A stretch of DNA of 64,000 nucleotides from Posidoniimonas polymericola (GCF_007859935.1 NZ_SJPO01000005.1:1-64000); one strand, 5' to 3'; counted from the first letter of the stretch, positions 53,912 through 62,505 are shown. The notes: a model not told the origin generated them from the letters alone. Made by a program: numbers and translations.

Positions 53912-54487
53912 TCAGACAAGCATCCCGGCCCAGCCAAAGTAGGCGATGGTGCCGATCGCGATTGGGATCCCGTAGGGCAGGAGCATCATCCGCGGCTTGC
54001 GTTCAGCGGCGATCTCGGCGAGCTTCTCTGGGTTCTTCACGCTGAGGATCTCGTTCCAGATCATCCAGAACTGACCGTGGTGCTTGTCCCAACGCTTGTT
54101 GGTCAGCACCATGCCGACGGCGATCACGCCACCCACCACGGCCGAAACCGCGAATGAGTAGAGCGTCACGGTGCCCCAGACCCAGGCGCCGATGCCGGCC
54201 ATCAGCTTGACGTCGCCGGCGCCCATGCCGCCGATCGCGTAGGCCGGCAGCAGCAGGGCCAGGCCGACCGCGGTGCCGATCAGGCTGTAGACCAGGCCCT
54301 CCCAGCCGGGGTACGGGCTGAGCGTGGCGCTCCACACCCAGCCGCTGATGATCATCGGGAAGGTAATCCAGTTGGGCACCTTGAGCTGCATGCCATCGAT
54401 GACAGCGGCGACGACCAGGGTGACCGTGACAAACCAGACCGGCCAATTGGCGACCACCGCCTCGGCGAGTTGTGAAGCATCAAACAT
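53912..54487 (-). CDS. cpaA: Tad-locus prepilin peptidase (TadV/CpaA)
   Basis: 191 residues, ATG at 54485-54487. Multiple membrane segments are visible (VWFVTVTLVVAAVIDGMQL, WEGLVYSLIGTAVGLALLLP, VTLYSFAVSAVVGGVIAVGM). The two catalytic aspartates are in VIDGMQLKVPN and in GMGAGDVKLMAG (GxGD motif). There is no N-terminal methylase domain, as normal for the short TadV form. It cleaves the leader from Flp pilin at the inner membrane; it may also process the DUF1559 proteins, which is speculative. It lies downstream of the pilin gene and its terminator. Confidence 0.92.
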   Translation of the reverse strand: MFDASQLAEAVVANWPVWFVTVTLVVAAVIDGMQLKVPNWITFPMIISGWVWSATLSPYPGWEGLVYSLIGTAVGLALLLPAYAIGGMGAGDVKLMAGIGAWVWGTVTLYSFAVSAVVGGVIAVGMVLTNKRWDKHHGQFWMIWNEILSVKNPEKLAEIAAERKPRMMLLPYGIPIAIGTIAYFGWAGMLV

Positions 54488-54699
54488 GGCGCAGATTCCG
54501 TCTTCAGCGTGTAAGTTGTTGTTCGTGTACCTAGGGCGACCGCTCTGCCGCCGCCGCTGCGCAAAGGTAGCACGCGATCCTCCGAGGCAACCCACCGAGC
54601 ACCCTGATTGCCCAACCTTCCCTACCCGACTCTCGCGACCCTGACGGTTGGCGGGAGGCTGCGGGTCGGAACGGTTGTGCCGGCGCCGGCGGCGGGCGT

Positions 54700-54734
54700 A
54701 AAAAAACCCCTCGCCCGTGGACACGGGCGAGGGG
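54700..54734 (-). terminator. Rho-independent terminator after the Flp pilin gene
   Basis: On the minus strand a 12-bp stem (CCCCTCGCCCGTG and its complement) is followed by seven T residues (the A-run at 54700-54706). It follows the pilin stop by 37 bases. Partial read-through would give high pilin and lower machinery expression. Confidence 0.92.
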
Positions 54735-54771
54735 AATAACTTGCTCGGGCAAACAAGTAGGGCGATAGCCG

Positions 54772-54948
54772 TTAGCTACCAAGCTGGGTCGCTACGCTGT
54801 TGAACGTAGTGTTGGCGTTGGTGCCGATCGACTGGATGGCCGTCAAGCAGACGATGACGATGAGTGCGAGCATAACCGCATACTCAACCGCCGTGGGGCC
54901 ATCTTCCGACTTGAGGAACTTCTGGACCTTGGTTGCGAACTTCTTCAT
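54772..54948 (-). CDS. flp: Flp-type IVb pilin of the Tad locus
   Basis: 58 residues: MKKFATKVQKFLKSEDGPTA then VEYAVMLALIVIVCLTAIQS. The basic leader, the GPTAVEY processing core with Glu and Tyr, and the hydrophobic helix are those of Flp pilins. GGAGG lies just upstream of the ATG (54946-54948). The peptidase should cut near the Gly-Pro in the core, leaving a mature chain of about 40 residues that polymerises into the Flp pilus. The terminator directly behind it and the Tad genes downstream indicate that this is the main pilin. Confidence 0.95.
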   Translation of the reverse strand: MKKFATKVQKFLKSEDGPTAVEYAVMLALIVIVCLTAIQSIGTNANTTFNSVATQLGS

Positions 54949-55540
54949 AGTAGCTTCCTCCGGATTCGCGGGCCGACCGTGTGGTCATGCCCTACTTGTT
55001 GACGGGAGTTTCAAGGCTCCCGGTGGATGAACCTGCCGTCAGCTCCACGGCCGGTTGGCCGTGGTGAGCTCACCAGATGCTGGCGGCGAAGTCCTAAAAA
55101 TTTAACGATCCTGCGTAGTCACCCTGCGCGAGGCGTTTCCTTACTACAACCAATCGCGGAAACGATTTGGTCGCAACTTCCATCGGCAGCCAGGCTGCCA
55201 GCAAGCGTTGCTCACTGGCCCTTAGCTTTGCGTCCCGGACTCGCGTCCGGTTTGCCCTTCTCGTGGACGAAGACGCTGGCAAGCTCGAAGTCGGTGGGCG
55301 TGGGCCACACGGGCTCACGTGAAAAGGTAGGTTTGATAAGCGGTGGGAAGAGTTAGCGTCAGGAGATTTTTTGGTTCGGCGTGTCGGCCGTTTCCTCTGA
55401 CACTTGAAACCTATGTCAGTTTCTTCCGGAGTCAAACAAACCGCCCAAAAATTTCCCATCCCGCAAATAACCCCGGGATTTGGGCACTTTCCCGCAGCTT
55501 TTCCCCCGCCCCACAGGTCTGCCTGGACGAAATAGAAGCC
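54949..55540. other. Gene-free stretch between the divergent pilin and prenyltransferase-like genes
   Basis: About 590 bases. It must hold the promoter of the pilus locus. A GC hairpin with 8-bp arms (55045-55064) is the main structure. No good sigma-70 promoter was seen. Open frames across this stretch have no coherent protein features. Confidence 0.45.
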
Positions 55541-56392
55541 ATGAGCTGGACCGCAGACCTTACAGAACGCGTCGTGAAGGCGATCCCCGGCGGGTACGCG
55601 GCGGGCGGCCCGGTCGCCTCCGAGCCGATGGCCTGGGCGGCCGTCTGCCTGGCGGAGCGGGGTCGCGTCAGGGAGGCCCGGCTTGCCGGCGACTGGCTGG
55701 CAAAAACCCAAGCACGCGACGGTTCGGTCGGCGTGACCGGCCAGGAGCCGACGCCCGCCTGGCCAACCGGCCTGGCGATGCTAGCTTGGCGGTCGGTCGA
55801 AGCGGTCCTCCACAAGGCGGTCTACCAGGACAACATCCGACGCGCCGCCGACTGGGCGTTGGCGGCCGAAGGCCGCACGGTTGAACGGAAACGCCAGATC
55901 GGCCACGACACGACCATCGTCGGCTGGTCGTGGGCGGCCGACACCCACTCCTGGCTCGAGCCGACCGCCTTCTTTGTGAAAGCCCTGACCCGCATTGGCT
56001 ACGGAGACCACCCCCGCGTGCAGGACGGCGTGCGGCTGCTCGTCGACCGACTGCTGCCGGCCGGCGGTGCGAACTACGGCAACACGATTGTCCTCGGCCA
56101 GGAACTGCTGGCGCACGTCCAACCGACCGGCATCGCCCTGTGGGCGTTGGCCGAGACCCCGGCCCAGAGCCCGCTGATTGAGAAGGCGATCGAGTTCCTT
56201 GACGCCAGCGTCTCGGCCGACACGACGACCGCCTCGCTCAGCTACGCCGTGCTGGGGCTGACCGCGCAGGGCCGCCGCCCCGCGGCGGCCGACGCCTGGC
56301 TGCACGCGGCCTGCGACCGCGAGCTGTCACGCGCGACCAACCTCTACAAGCTGGCGCTCCTCGCGAACGCCAGCCCCGCAAGCACCACGTAA
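55541..56392 (+). CDS. Prenyltransferase/squalene-cyclase-type repeat protein
   Basis: 283 residues from ATG at 55541. Repeats of an alpha/alpha toroid are visible: AGDWLAKTQARDGSVGVTGQ, WPTGLAMLAWRSVEAVLHKA, DTHSWLEPTAFFVKALTRIG, VLGQELLAHVQPTGIALWAL and TASLSYAVLGLTAQGRR. No DXDD or other cyclase catalytic motif is evident, so it is likely a binding or modifying domain rather than a terpene cyclase. It has no signal peptide. The DUF362 gene starts 10 bp downstream, so the two are surely in one operon and probably work together. Confidence 0.72.
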   Translation: MSWTADLTERVVKAIPGGYAAGGPVASEPMAWAAVCLAERGRVREARLAGDWLAKTQARDGSVGVTGQEPTPAWPTGLAMLAWRSVEAVLHKAVYQDNIRRAADWALAAEGRTVERKRQIGHDTTIVGWSWAADTHSWLEPTAFFVKALTRIGYGDHPRVQDGVRLLVDRLLPAGGANYGNTIVLGQELLAHVQPTGIALWALAETPAQSPLIEKAIEFLDASVSADTTTASLSYAVLGLTAQGRRPAAADAWLHAACDRELSRATNLYKLALLANASPASTT

Positions 56393-56402
56393 ACCGCCTG
56401 CC

Positions 56403-57422
56403 ATGTCCGCCCACGACAAGAGCTTGATCGATCGCCGCTCGCTCCTCGGCCTCGGCGGCCTGGCCGCCGCCGGTCTGGTCGCCGTGCCCGCCATCGAGAA
56501 GATGCGGAAGAGCCAATCCCCGGTGTTCATCGCCAAGGGCAAGACCTACCAGAGCGATCTCGCGGCGACGATCCGAGACGGCCTGCTGGCCTGCGACGTG
56601 CAGGCCGGCTCGTTCAAGGGCAAGCGGGTGTTGCTGAAGCCCAACCTGGTCGAGCCAACCCGCAAGTCGCCCCACATGACGACCCACCCGGCGATGATTG
56701 TCGCGGCGGCTGAGGTGTTCCGCGGCTGGGGCGCCGAGGTCAGCGTCGGCGAGGCGCCCGGCCATGTCCGCGACACCGAGATGGCCCTGGTCGAATCGGG
56801 CGTCGGCGAGGCCCTGAGCGACGGCGGGCTGAAGTTCGCCGACCTGAACTACGAGGAGGTCGGCTGGCGCCGCAACCGAGGCAAGTACAGCGGGCTTAAG
56901 GGGATCTACCTGCCCAGGTCGGTGCTCGAGGCCGACGTGGTGGTCTCGATGCCGAAGATGAAGACGCACCACTGGGTCGGCGTGACCTGCGGCATGAAAA
57001 ACATGTACGGCGTGATGCCCGGCATCAAGTACGGCTGGCCCAAGAACGTCCTGCACCACAACGGCATCCCCCAGACCGTGGCCGACATCAACGCCACGAT
57101 GACGCGGACCATGACCATCGTCGACGGCATTGACTGCATGGAGGGCGACGGCCCCATCCTCGGCACGATGAAGCACATGGGCCTGGTGGTGGTCGGGGCC
57201 AACCTGCCGGCGGTCGACGCCACGGTTGCGAGGATTATGGGGCTCGACCCTACGAAGATCGAGTACCTGCAGCTCGCCTCGCACTACCTCGGGGCCATCG
57301 ACGACGACTACCTGGTTCAGCGCGGCGAGAACTGGCGGGAACTGGTGTCGCCGTTCCACATCCTCGACGAGTCGCACCTGCAGAAGCTCCGCGCGACGCC
57401 CGAAGGCGACCTGGTTTCGTAG
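56403..57422 (+). CDS. DUF362-domain protein with Tat-like signal
   Basis: 339 residues. The N-terminus (DRRSLLGLGGLAAAGLVAVP) looks like a twin-arginine signal or anchor. The DUF362 core has KRVLLKPNLVEPTRKSPHMT, THPAMIVAAAEVFRGWGAEV, VGEAPGHVRDTEMA, VVSMPKMKTHHWVGVTCGMK, NMYGVMPG and VDGIDCMEGDGPI. Many family members carry extra ferredoxin-like CxxC clusters, which are absent here. The family is of unknown activity; a metal or redox role is often proposed. It is paired with the prenyltransferase-like gene 10 bp upstream. Confidence 0.85.
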   Translation: MSAHDKSLIDRRSLLGLGGLAAAGLVAVPAIEKMRKSQSPVFIAKGKTYQSDLAATIRDGLLACDVQAGSFKGKRVLLKPNLVEPTRKSPHMTTHPAMIVAAAEVFRGWGAEVSVGEAPGHVRDTEMALVESGVGEALSDGGLKFADLNYEEVGWRRNRGKYSGLKGIYLPRSVLEADVVVSMPKMKTHHWVGVTCGMKNMYGVMPGIKYGWPKNVLHHNGIPQTVADINATMTRTMTIVDGIDCMEGDGPILGTMKHMGLVVVGANLPAVDATVARIMGLDPTKIEYLQLASHYLGAIDDDYLVQRGENWRELVSPFHILDESHLQKLRATPEGDLVS

Positions 57423-57464
57423 CGCGTCAATGCGGCCGATAGGATGCGGCCCAAGTTGGTTTGC

Positions 57465-57842
57465 TTACTCCCCCACGCCGGGGTCGGCCTCGTCTTCGAG
57501 GTCCAGCACGTTGCGCCGCGGGGCGAACGCCCTCCCCTGCCGCAATTCCAGGCCCTGCTCCGCGATCGCCTCGGCAACCCAGCCGCACGCGTCGACCTCA
57601 TCGCGGGTCGCCCAGCTCGCGTCCGCCGCCAGCAGGCTTGCGCCGCAGTGCGGGCAGGGCAGGTCGTCGCCGGCTAACGGCTGCGGCGGCTGGGTCAGGT
57701 TTGCGTCCGGCCAGACGGAGTCGCACTCGTCGCACAGGACCACGATCTGGTTGCACCCGCCGCACTTGCGCAGCCCGAGCGGGCCGGTCGAGCAGACGCG
57801 GCACTCGCCAATGAAGCACATCGGCTCCGGTGAATCGCCCAT
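57465..57842 (-). CDS. Small zinc-ribbon protein
   Basis: 125 residues. Four CxxC pairs are visible: CRVC, CGGC (in LRKCGGCNQIVV), CDEC and CPHC (in DLPCPHCGASLL). These could bind two zinc ions, with a helical acidic C-terminal half (EVDACGWVAEAIAEQGLELR). No signal peptide. No family assigned; zinc ribbons of this size usually act in protein or nucleic-acid binding. It follows the 57857 gene on the same strand by 14 bp, which suggests an operon. Confidence 0.72.
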   Translation of the reverse strand: MGDSPEPMCFIGECRVCSTGPLGLRKCGGCNQIVVLCDECDSVWPDANLTQPPQPLAGDDLPCPHCGASLLAADASWATRDEVDACGWVAEAIAEQGLELRQGRAFAPRRNVLDLEDEADPGVGE

Positions 57843-57856
57843 GCCGCTATCCTTCG

Positions 57857-58549
57857 CTAGGGTATTAAGGGGTAGGACGTAATCAGCTTGCGCCCGACCA
57901 GGACCATCTGCAGGTGATGGGCGGCGGGGTGGCCGCGACGCTCGCCGCTCTGTCCCCCGACATAGCCGATACGACGCCCCATATCGACGACATAGATTGT
58001 GCGGTCGCCCTCCTGGCGTTTGCGAGTGTGGTCGCCGTCCAGCGCCATGCGGTACGCCTCGTCGACGAGGTCGACAATCGTCTGCACGTCGTCGCTGTCG
58101 AAGACCCCGTGCTGCCCGGGCCGGTCGGGGTCGTCCTCGGCGTGCGCCATCAGGTGCCGCAGGTGGTGCCCATGCTGGGTGCCCCGGGAGTAGGTCAGCC
58201 CCGCCGGCGAGGTGTAGGTCTCGCGGTCGCTGCGGATCAGGTCTTCAACGCTCGAGCCACCCGACTTCGGGCCGCCGGACCGCGAGGCCTCTCCCTGGCG
58301 ATTGGGGGTGGGCGGCGCCTTGCCGCCGCCCGACGGATTCCCGTCCCGTTCCGCTGCCGGGCCGCCCGACGGGTAGGCGTGAACCCCGGGAAGATCGACT
58401 CCCCAGGAGGCCTCGAGCGTGGGCTCTAAGAACAGGTAGCCACCGATCAGCAAGCACCCGACCAGCAGCAGCGGTGTCGGCGCCCTGCCCTTGCCCGTGC
58501 TGAGCATCCGCTGCAGCACGCGGGCGATTGATTCGATCTCACGGCTCAT
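57857..58549 (-). CDS. Membrane-anchored protein with conserved His-rich C-terminal domain
   Basis: 230 residues, ATG at 58547-58549 after GAGGAA. A membrane segment (PTPLLLVGCLLIGGYLFLEP) is followed by a Gly/Pro/Ser-rich linker (residues 60-110) and a compact C-terminal domain. That domain reads SPAGLTYSRGTQHGHHLRHL, then HAEDDPDRPGQHGVFDSDD, VDEAYRMAL, IYVVDMGRRIGYVGGQSGER and HLQMVLVGRKLITSYPL. The spacing of His, Asp, Arg and a closing Ser/Thr-x-Tyr-Pro strand faintly recalls BECR-fold RNases (EndoU/colicin D-type), but this is only an impression. Function unknown; the domain should face the periplasm. Confidence 0.65.
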   Translation of the reverse strand: MSREIESIARVLQRMLSTGKGRAPTPLLLVGCLLIGGYLFLEPTLEASWGVDLPGVHAYPSGGPAAERDGNPSGGGKAPPTPNRQGEASRSGGPKSGGSSVEDLIRSDRETYTSPAGLTYSRGTQHGHHLRHLMAHAEDDPDRPGQHGVFDSDDVQTIVDLVDEAYRMALDGDHTRKRQEGDRTIYVVDMGRRIGYVGGQSGERRGHPAAHHLQMVLVGRKLITSYPLIP

Positions 58550-58766
58550 GGGCGTTGCGGGTTCCTCTTGGTAGTCGTCTGGCCCGGGCAAGGCGTGCTG
58601 GCGCCAGCACAATTATCGTCGATCCCAGCGGGTGTGTCGATGCTGCCGACATCGGGCTGGAGGCCCCATGTCGCATCTTCCGATGCAATCGATACGAACG
58701 CCGCCCGCGCGACGCCCGCGTACTAGCACGCCTTGGCCTTACCGCCCCGAGACAGGAATCGAACCA

Positions 58767-59675
58767 ATGAAACGCCTGCTGCGAGTCGCCTGCTGGGCCG
58801 TCGCCCTCCTGCCAGCCCTCAGCAGTGGGCGTGACATCTACGTCAACAACCTGGCCGGCGACGACCGCCTGTCGGGGCTGAACCAGGAGCTGTCGGGCGA
58901 CCACGGCCCGGTCGCCAGCATCTGCCGGGCTCTGAAGATCGCGGCTGCGGGCGACCACGTGATTGTCGCCAACACGGGCGAGCTTTACCGCGAGCAACTC
59001 TCCGTGTTCGGGTGCAACCTGCGCGGGTATGAGGACCGCCCGCTCACCATCTCCGGCAATGGGGCGACCCTCGATGGGACCGTGATGGCCGCCGACGGTT
59101 CCTGGCGGCACGTCGACGGCGACGTGTTCGCGATGTCGCCGCGGCGGCTGACCTTCCAACAGCTCTTTAAGGCCGGGTCGCCGCTGGCGCGGGTGCGGGT
59201 CGCGTCCGCGACCGACGCCGATCAAGCCCTGCAGCCGCTGCAGTGGGCCATGACCCAGAACGAGATCCTGCTGCGTGTTGACCGAGGCCGGCTTCCCGAG
59301 CAATACGAACTCCGCCACGCCGGCATGCAGACCGGCATCACGCTCTACAACACCCGCCATGTCGTGGTGGAGGACTTCGTCGTCCAGGGCTTCCAGCAGG
59401 ACGGCGTCAACGCGCACACGCTGGTCAACGACTGCGTGCTCCGCCGGATCGAGTGCCGCGCAAACGGCCGCAGCGGCCTCAGCGTCGGCGGGGCGTCCCG
59501 CGTGCTGGTCGAAGAGTCGGGCTTCTACGACAACGGCCGTGCCCAGGTGCGGGTCGAGGGGCACGCGAAGCTGACCCTCGACGGCTGCGAACTCGACGAC
59601 GACCAGGACGCGGCGCCGTACCTGCTGCAACGAGGCGACCTCACCATCGACGGCGAGCGTCTACAGAGTCGGTAG
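58767..59675 (+). CDS. Secreted right-handed parallel beta-helix protein
   Basis: 302 residues; ATG at 58767 after AGGAA gives a signal peptide (LLRVACWAVALLPALSSG). The mature protein begins IYVNNLAGDDRLSGLNQEL, a start typical of planctomycete beta-helix proteins. Repeats follow: CNLRGYEDRPLTISGNGATL, TLYNTRHVVVEDFVVQGFQQ, CVLRRIECRANGRSGLSVGG and RVLVEESGFYDNGRAQVRV. The fold belongs to pectate-lyase-like/Beta_helix families, which bind or cut polysaccharide; no catalytic Asp/Arg set is clear. 302 residues is short, so it may have only a single helix domain. Confidence 0.8.
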   Translation: MKRLLRVACWAVALLPALSSGRDIYVNNLAGDDRLSGLNQELSGDHGPVASICRALKIAAAGDHVIVANTGELYREQLSVFGCNLRGYEDRPLTISGNGATLDGTVMAADGSWRHVDGDVFAMSPRRLTFQQLFKAGSPLARVRVASATDADQALQPLQWAMTQNEILLRVDRGRLPEQYELRHAGMQTGITLYNTRHVVVEDFVVQGFQQDGVNAHTLVNDCVLRRIECRANGRSGLSVGGASRVLVEESGFYDNGRAQVRVEGHAKLTLDGCELDDDQDAAPYLLQRGDLTIDGERLQSR

Positions 59676-59692
59676 TCCGATCACGGCGGCAA

Positions 59693-60721
59693 TCAGGCCG
59701 CTTCCGGCTGTGATTCGACCTCGGCCAAGGTGCGTTTGACGAGCGCCTGGTGCGTGAGGTAGTAGGGCGCCGTGATGCAGGCGACGCACACGGTAACCAG
59801 CCGGTACCCAAAGGCGACGAACGAGCCGTTCCCAAAGCCGGCGCCAAACCACTGGTAGAAGTAGTCGAGCGTCCCCTCAACCGCGCCGAGTCCGGCGGGG
59901 AAGATCGGGATCGAACCCGACAAACACGCGAACGGCACCATGAAGGCGTGCGCCAGCCAGCCCGGAGATTCGAGCGGCAGCCCCTTGGCGACCAGGTAGT
60001 AGCAGCTCACCAGCACCAAGTGCCCGACCACGCACATCCCCAGGGCCATAAACAGGTAGCGCGCCCCCGCGCGGTAGTCGGACCAGCACCAGAGGCTCTG
60101 CGAGAGCACACCGCCGACCAGGGGCAGCCGCTGGACCCTCGAGATCAGGGCCGGCGAAACCACCCCAGGCGCCAGCAGGACCGCCAATACCAACGGGGCC
60201 CCAACCGCCACCCCCACGGCTATCCAGCCTGCAACCTGAGCGTCCATCGGGAGCGGCGGGCCAAATCTCCGCACGAACAAAAACCCGAAGGCGGCGAACC
60301 CCAGCAGCGACACCAGCGCCAACGCCCGATCGACCACCACGGTCGTGATGGCGGCGGTGCGGCGTCCCGGCCGGTCTCGTGCGAGAACGGCCGCTTTGAA
60401 CAGGTCGCCGCCGACCGAGCCGGGGCTAACAAAATTCAGGGTGAAGCCAAGCGAGCCAAGCCGCAGCGCCTCGCCGACCGACAGCGGGACCCCGGCCGCC
60501 AGCGCGACGATCCGCCACCGCAGGAACGACAACGCGGTCGTGAAGCAGGCCCCTAAAAACGCCAGCAGCAGCATACCCCAGCGCTTTTCACCGGCGACTA
60601 GCTCGTGAAACTTGTCATTCTGTTGAGCGTGCCAGGCGAGCCAGCCGATAATCAGACCACCCACCAGCAGTTTCACCACGGTGAGGGCGTGTCGGAGCGC
60701 TAAAGACCGTTTTTGAGGCAT
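59693..60721 (-). CDS. Lysylphosphatidylglycerol synthase-like membrane protein (UPF0104)
   Basis: 342 residues with about eight membrane segments (VVKLLVGGLIIGWLAWHAQQ, LLLAFLGACFTTALSFLRW, IAVGVAVGAPLVLAVLLAPG, YLFMALGMCVVGHLVLVSC). Family motifs are LGSLGFTLNFVSPGSVGGDL, FKAAVLARD, VVDRALALVSLLGF and IPIFPAGLGAVEGTLDYFYQ. It matches the MprF/AglD-like flippase part without the lysyl transferase domain. Likely role: lipid flipping or transfer in the inner membrane; substrate unknown. It ends 17 bp after the convergent beta-helix gene. Confidence 0.88.
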   Translation of the reverse strand: MPQKRSLALRHALTVVKLLVGGLIIGWLAWHAQQNDKFHELVAGEKRWGMLLLAFLGACFTTALSFLRWRIVALAAGVPLSVGEALRLGSLGFTLNFVSPGSVGGDLFKAAVLARDRPGRRTAAITTVVVDRALALVSLLGFAAFGFLFVRRFGPPLPMDAQVAGWIAVGVAVGAPLVLAVLLAPGVVSPALISRVQRLPLVGGVLSQSLWCWSDYRAGARYLFMALGMCVVGHLVLVSCYYLVAKGLPLESPGWLAHAFMVPFACLSGSIPIFPAGLGAVEGTLDYFYQWFGAGFGNGSFVAFGYRLVTVCVACITAPYYLTHQALVKRTLAEVESQPEAA

Positions 60722-60734
60722 TGGCGAGCAGGCG

Positions 60735-60763
60735 TTGACAGTCGGCGGAAAGCCTGATTTACT
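60735..60763 (+). promoter_or_regulatory. Sigma-70-type promoter for tRNA-Ala
   Basis: TTGACA at 60735-60740, a 17-base spacer and TTTACT at 60758-60763. The -35 is perfect and the -10 matches four of six. It lies about 70 bases upstream of the tRNA gene. Confidence 0.6.
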
Positions 60764-60832
60764 GGTGGTCTGGGTTGGGGGTTCGCCCCCAGGCCATCGT
60801 GTCCCCGCATCATTGGGGAACCACGAAAACCC

Positions 60833-60905
60833 GGGGGATTAGCTCAGTTGGGAGAGCGTTTGGCTGGCAGCCAAAAGGTCAGCGGTTCGAGCCCGCTATC
60901 CTCCA
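60833..60905 (+). tRNA. tRNA-Ala (anticodon GGC)
   Basis: 73 bases without encoded CCA. The acceptor stem is GGGGGAT with ATCCTCC and includes the G3-U70 pair that identifies alanine tRNA. The D arm is GCTC-AGTTGGGA-GAGC, the anticodon arm TTTGG-CTGGCAG-CCAAA with anticodon GGC (reads GCC), and the T arm AGCGG-TTCGAGC-CCGCT. All stems pair. Confidence 0.97.
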
Positions 60906-61011
60906 CTCACCCCGCCGCGTTGCAAATCGGCTTGTTGCACGACGGCCCGTTACCAGTGGGGCCCGTTATCAGCGGCTTGCTTCCACTGGTGCTCCTGTTA
61001 GCAGCTCCATC

Positions 61012-61038
61012 AGCCCTTGCCATGCAAGGGCTTTTTTT
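61012..61038 (+). terminator. Rho-independent terminator after tRNA-Ala
   Basis: AGCCCTTGC and GCAAGGGCT form a 9-bp stem with a CAT loop, followed by seven T residues. It lies about 105 bases after the tRNA. Confidence 0.92.
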
Positions 61039-61145
61039 GTGGCCCACACCTGTCGCGGTCCCGCCCCCTTCGGCCGCGCTAGCCGCCAGTCGCGGACCAC
61101 CACCACGTTGGCTGCCATAGTGTAGCCCACAGCCGCCCCGCCGCC

Positions 61146-62495
61146 GTGCCCCTACCATCCGCAGAAGCCTCACCGCCCGACCCCCTGACCTCCACCGGCC
61201 TGCACTGGCGGTTGTCGGTCATGATGGCGCTGCAGTGGGCCACGATCGGCGCCTGGACGGCCACCCTGGCCACGTACATCGGCGCCAACACCCAGCCCCT
61301 GGGCGACGCGATCTTCGGGGCCTCGTTTGTGGGAGACATCGGCGCCGCGGCGGCGTTCGGAGCCTTGTTCTCTCCCGTGCTGTGCGGGATTCTGGTCGAC
61401 CGCTGGTTCAACATCGAGCACGTTCTCTCGGCGCTGAACATCCTTGCATGCGGGCTGCTGATCGCGATGTCGTTCGCGGATCAACAGGGCCTGTTCTTCA
61501 TGATCTCGGTCGCGTACTACCTGGTCTACGCGCCGACCGGCGCCCTGTGCAGCAGCATCGCGCTCCGCAGGCTGCCGAACTCCGCCCGCGATTTCCCCCG
61601 CGTCCGCGCGATGGGAACCGTCGGCTACATTGTGTCCGCCAGCCTGGTCGGGCTGTGGCCGCTGCTGACCGGGCACAGCATCGAGGCGACCGTGGTCCCG
61701 ATGTGGATCGGCGGGGTCGTGCACGCCGCCTACGCGGTCTACGCGCTGACGCTCCCCCTGACGCCGCCGGAGGAGACCGAGTCCGGTGGTCAGTTCAGCG
61801 GCGTGCAGAAGTTGTGGCGTAGTCGCGGGGTGCTGCTCTTTCTGGGCTTCTCGGTGCTGGCGGCGATCCCGTTCCGCGGCTACGAGTCGTTTATCAACCT
61901 CTACCTGAATCAGAACGACTACACGTTTCCGGCCTGGGTGCAAACCTTCGCCCAGTACTCCGAGGTGCTGGTGATGGTGGCCATCCCACTGCTCACCGCC
62001 CGCTTCAGCCTCAAGAGCCTGCTGCTGGTCGGCGTGCTGGCCTGGGCGGCCAGGTTCGCCCTGCTGGCGTTCTCTAACGGAGCCGCCTACCCGTGGATGA
62101 CCTACACCGCGATCATGCTGCACGGCTTCAGCTTCGTGCTGGTGTTCATCCTCGGCCAGCTCTACATCGACCGCCTGGCGCCGGCCGGCGCTAGGGCTTC
62201 GGCCCAGGGCATGCACGTGCTGGCCGTGTTCGGCATCGGCACGCTGATTGGTTCGCGCCTGACAGGCTGGGCGCAGTCGGTTTGGCTGACCCCGCTGGGC
62301 GTCGATCCCCCGCCCTACGAGTGGCAGAAGTTCTGGCTGCTGCAGTGCGGCGTGAGCCTGGCCGCCGCCGCTATGTTCGCAATCTTCTTTATCGAGACGC
62401 CCCTCACCACCGGCGACGCATCCGCCAGCCCCCAACCGCCCGAGCCCGGCCCGGAAGAACTCGCCGAGGCCGAGGCCCACAACCCCACCGCGTAG
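61146..62495 (+). CDS. MFS transporter of the nucleoside:H+ symporter type
   Basis: 449 residues from GTG at 61146. Twelve hydrophobic segments are expected; visible ones include HWRLSVMMALQWATIGAWTA, VLSALNILACGLLIAMSF, GTVGYIVSASLVGLWPLL, LLFLGFSVLAAIPFRGY and FSFVLVFILGQLYIDRLAP. The fragments FDRWFNIEHVLSAL-like loop, LRRLPNSARDFPRVRAMG and ASAQGMHVLAVFGIGTLIGS are usual in the NHS/NupG branch. The GARASAQG stretch marks the C-terminal half. It probably imports nucleosides or related solutes by proton symport; substrate is not certain. Confidence 0.85.
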   Translation: MPLPSAEASPPDPLTSTGLHWRLSVMMALQWATIGAWTATLATYIGANTQPLGDAIFGASFVGDIGAAAAFGALFSPVLCGILVDRWFNIEHVLSALNILACGLLIAMSFADQQGLFFMISVAYYLVYAPTGALCSSIALRRLPNSARDFPRVRAMGTVGYIVSASLVGLWPLLTGHSIEATVVPMWIGGVVHAAYAVYALTLPLTPPEETESGGQFSGVQKLWRSRGVLLFLGFSVLAAIPFRGYESFINLYLNQNDYTFPAWVQTFAQYSEVLVMVAIPLLTARFSLKSLLLVGVLAWAARFALLAFSNGAAYPWMTYTAIMLHGFSFVLVFILGQLYIDRLAPAGARASAQGMHVLAVFGIGTLIGSRLTGWAQSVWLTPLGVDPPPYEWQKFWLLQCGVSLAAAAMFAIFFIETPLTTGDASASPQPPEPGPEELAEAEAHNPTA

Positions 62496-62505
62496 CCCCC
62501 GCCCC

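Noticed and set aside
55094..55711. Minus-strand frame across the pilin/prenyltransferase gap
   Set aside because: Overlaps the start of the well-supported prenyltransferase-like gene and lacks protein-like composition.
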